From JBHEKP01 sp041859375 (GTDB lineage Bacteria > Hydrogenedentota > Hydrogenedentia > Hydrogenedentales > CAITNO01), in the NCBI GenBank assembly GCA_041859375.1, contig JBHEKP010000380.1, forward strand, positions 1-22,335: a stretch of DNA of 22,335 bases. The letters are read 5' to 3'. A program made the translations under genes and the position numbers. This document shows, in pieces, positions 21,167 through 22,335 of this stretch (position 1 is the stretch's first letter; the number at the start of each line of letters is the position of its first letter). Under the pieces are notes generated by a model, which made no database searches, was not told the DNA's origin, and saw only the letters and a list, made by a program, of their open reading frames with translations.

Positions 21167-22335
21167 ATGCCCCGCGCCCTTTGGGGCGCGCTTTGCGCCA
21201 TGCTGGCAACGGCGGCGGCCTGCGCGTCCCCGGACATGGTCCTTATTTCCGCCGACACCCTGCGGCCCGATTTCCTGGGCGCGTACGGTTGTCCCATGCG
21301 GATTTCCCCCTCGCTGGACCGGCTCGCCGGACAAAGCCTGGTGTTTGACGACGCCCTGTGCGACACGCCCCTGACCGGTCCCTCTTTCGCGGCAATGATG
21401 ACCTCGCTGCCCCCCCGCGCCACGGGTGCCACCCAAAACGGTCTTCCTGTGCGCCCGGACATTCCCGTTGTGGTGGAGCTGCTCCGCGCGGCCGGATACC
21501 AGACCCTCTGCGTGCAGAGCACCTGGACGCTGAAGGGGCGGCTCTGCGGGCTGGACCGGGGTTTTGATGTCTACGACGACCATCTCCCCGGCAAACGCTG
21601 GGGCGTGGTGCTGGGCGAACGGCCCGCCGACGAGGTGACCACCGCCGCGCTCAAGTTGCTGGAAGAACGGAACCCGCAGCGGCCCTTTTTTCTCTGGGTC
21701 CATTACATAGACCCCCATGCACCCTACAAAACCCACAAGGACTTTTCCCCCGCCGGGAACATCCCCCATTGGAAACTGCCCCCACGGGAACGGGTGCGCG
21801 CCCGCTACGCCTCCGAGGTGGCCTTCATGGACCATCATATCGGAAAACTGCTCCAAGCCCTTCCGGACGACGCCGTGGTGCTCTTCGTGGCGGACCACGG
21901 CGAAAGCCTGTACGACCACGGTTACCTCGGCCACGGCAGGCATGTCTACCAGGACAATCTCCGCATCCCGCTCATGATTAAGTCCCCGGCACTGTCCCCT
22001 GGCCGCAACAACCATCCCGCGCGGGGACTGGACATCGCCCCCACCCTGCTTGGTCTGGCCGGACTGCCCGCCGCACCCGGCATGAGGGGGGGCAACCTGT
22101 TGCAAGACACACCAAAGGAAAACACGCCCCGCTTCTTTGAAACCTACGGCGGGGCGGTGCCCAGGGTCCCGGGACTGCGCGCACTCATCGCCGGAAAGCC
22201 CACCCACCAGGGTGTGGAACTGAACGGCTGGAAATACATCCTCCAGCGCGACGGGGGCGAGGAGCTTTACCGTCTGACCGAAGACCCCGGCGAGCGTGCC
22301 AACCGTCTCCGGCGGGAGCCGGAAACAACGGCGAA
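21167..22335 (+). CDS. Sulfatase-fold hydrolase with Thr in place of formylglycine Cys (3' end outside window)
   Basis: Alkaline phosphatase/sulfatase superfamily enzyme; 389 residues are visible. The N-terminus (MPRALWGALCAMLATAAACA) is a signal peptide, possibly a lipoprotein signal with C19. Metal ligands appear in LISADTLRPD (D30) and LFVADHGESLYDHG (D243, H244), followed by GHGRHVYQDNLRIP. At the nucleophile motif the usual C/S-x-P-x-R is TGPSF: T70 replaces Cys and F74 replaces Arg. HYIDPHAPY near 179 supports the fold. Without Cys or Ser it cannot carry formylglycine, so a Thr nucleophile and a phosphodiester or phosphoryl substrate are possible. It follows the lipoprotein by one base with GGAG four bases before ATG. 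The C-terminus lies beyond the window. Confidence 0.85.
   Translation, partial: MPRALWGALCAMLATAAACASPDMVLISADTLRPDFLGAYGCPMRISPSLDRLAGQSLVFDDALCDTPLTGPSFAAMMTSLPPRATGATQNGLPVRPDIPVVVELLRAAGYQTLCVQSTWTLKGRLCGLDRGFDVYDDHLPGKRWGVVLGERPADEVTTAALKLLEERNPQRPFFLWVHYIDPHAPYKTHKDFSPAGNIPHWKLPPRERVRARYASEVAFMDHHIGKLLQALPDDAVVLFVADHGESLYDHGYLGHGRHVYQDNLRIPLMIKSPALSPGRNNHPARGLDIAPTLLGLAGLPAAPGMRGGNLLQDTPKENTPRFFETYGGAVPRVPGLRALIAGKPTHQGVELNGWKYILQRDGGEELYRLTEDPGERANRLRREPETTA

Noticed and set aside
21173..21190. CGCGCCC-TTTG-GGGCGCG hairpin just after the start of the second sulfatase-fold gene
   Set aside because: It lies inside the coding sequence of the signal peptide and has no T-tract, so it is more likely a result of GC-rich codons than a terminator.

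Overview
The window is a gene-dense, GC-rich chromosomal segment with 18 protein genes and almost no non-coding DNA. I see no tRNA, rRNA, CRISPR array, insertion sequence or attachment site. The gene set suggests a Gram-negative bacterium of the PVC/FCB neighbourhood, such as Hydrogenedentota, Sumerlaeota or Planctomycetota. It combines a Tat-exported sulfatase, HPr kinase/phosphorylase with HPr and Enzyme I, the non-mevalonate isoprenoid enzyme Dxr with site-2 protease RseP, bacillithiol biosynthesis, a GH57 glucanotransferase and an ECF sigma/anti-sigma/DUF4097 cluster. The phylum is an inference from content only.

About 16 kb (1-15886) is one left-pointing block. In transcription order it starts with ribosome hibernation factor hpf, then hprK, a GH57 4-alpha-glucanotransferase, ptsH, ptsI (TTG start), dxr, rseP and lysC. 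The ptsI-dxr-rseP junctions overlap by 4 and 1 bases. A GC hairpin with a T-rich tail (5688-5727) follows lysC and may end or weaken this part. After it comes a second tightly coupled unit: a SAM methyltransferase, bshC, bshB1 and bshA, all three junctions being 4-base ATGA overlaps. A Tat-signal formylglycine sulfatase follows 27 bases later and runs off the left edge. The bsh unit encodes all three bacillithiol steps. The coupled methyltransferase is a good candidate for an NmbA-type N-methyl-bacillithiol synthase.

A 244-base AT-richer divergent region (15887-16130) separates this block from the right-pointing genes. It holds a clear sigma-70-like promoter and a small hairpin ahead of a 168-residue protein with a C-terminal ribbon-helix-helix domain and an unrecognised N-terminal half. 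A short motif, CAATTRATG, occurs in this region and twice more before the next gene, and may be an operator.

The right part carries an ECF sigma factor, a membrane anti-sigma factor with a zinc-binding HxxxCxxC motif, a 636-residue exported two-module DUF4097-type protein and a membrane-anchored TPR protein, probably one operon. A separate promoter (TTGACA overlapping the TPR stop codon) precedes a lipoprotein and a second sulfatase-fold enzyme that is cut by the right edge. This enzyme has Thr at the usual formylglycine position and Phe in place of the Arg, so it is probably not a classical sulfatase.

Together the genes suggest a carbon-status regulatory PTS without transport components here, tied to alpha-glucan use and ribosome hibernation. 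Beside it lie thiol redox buffering and an envelope-stress sigma system.
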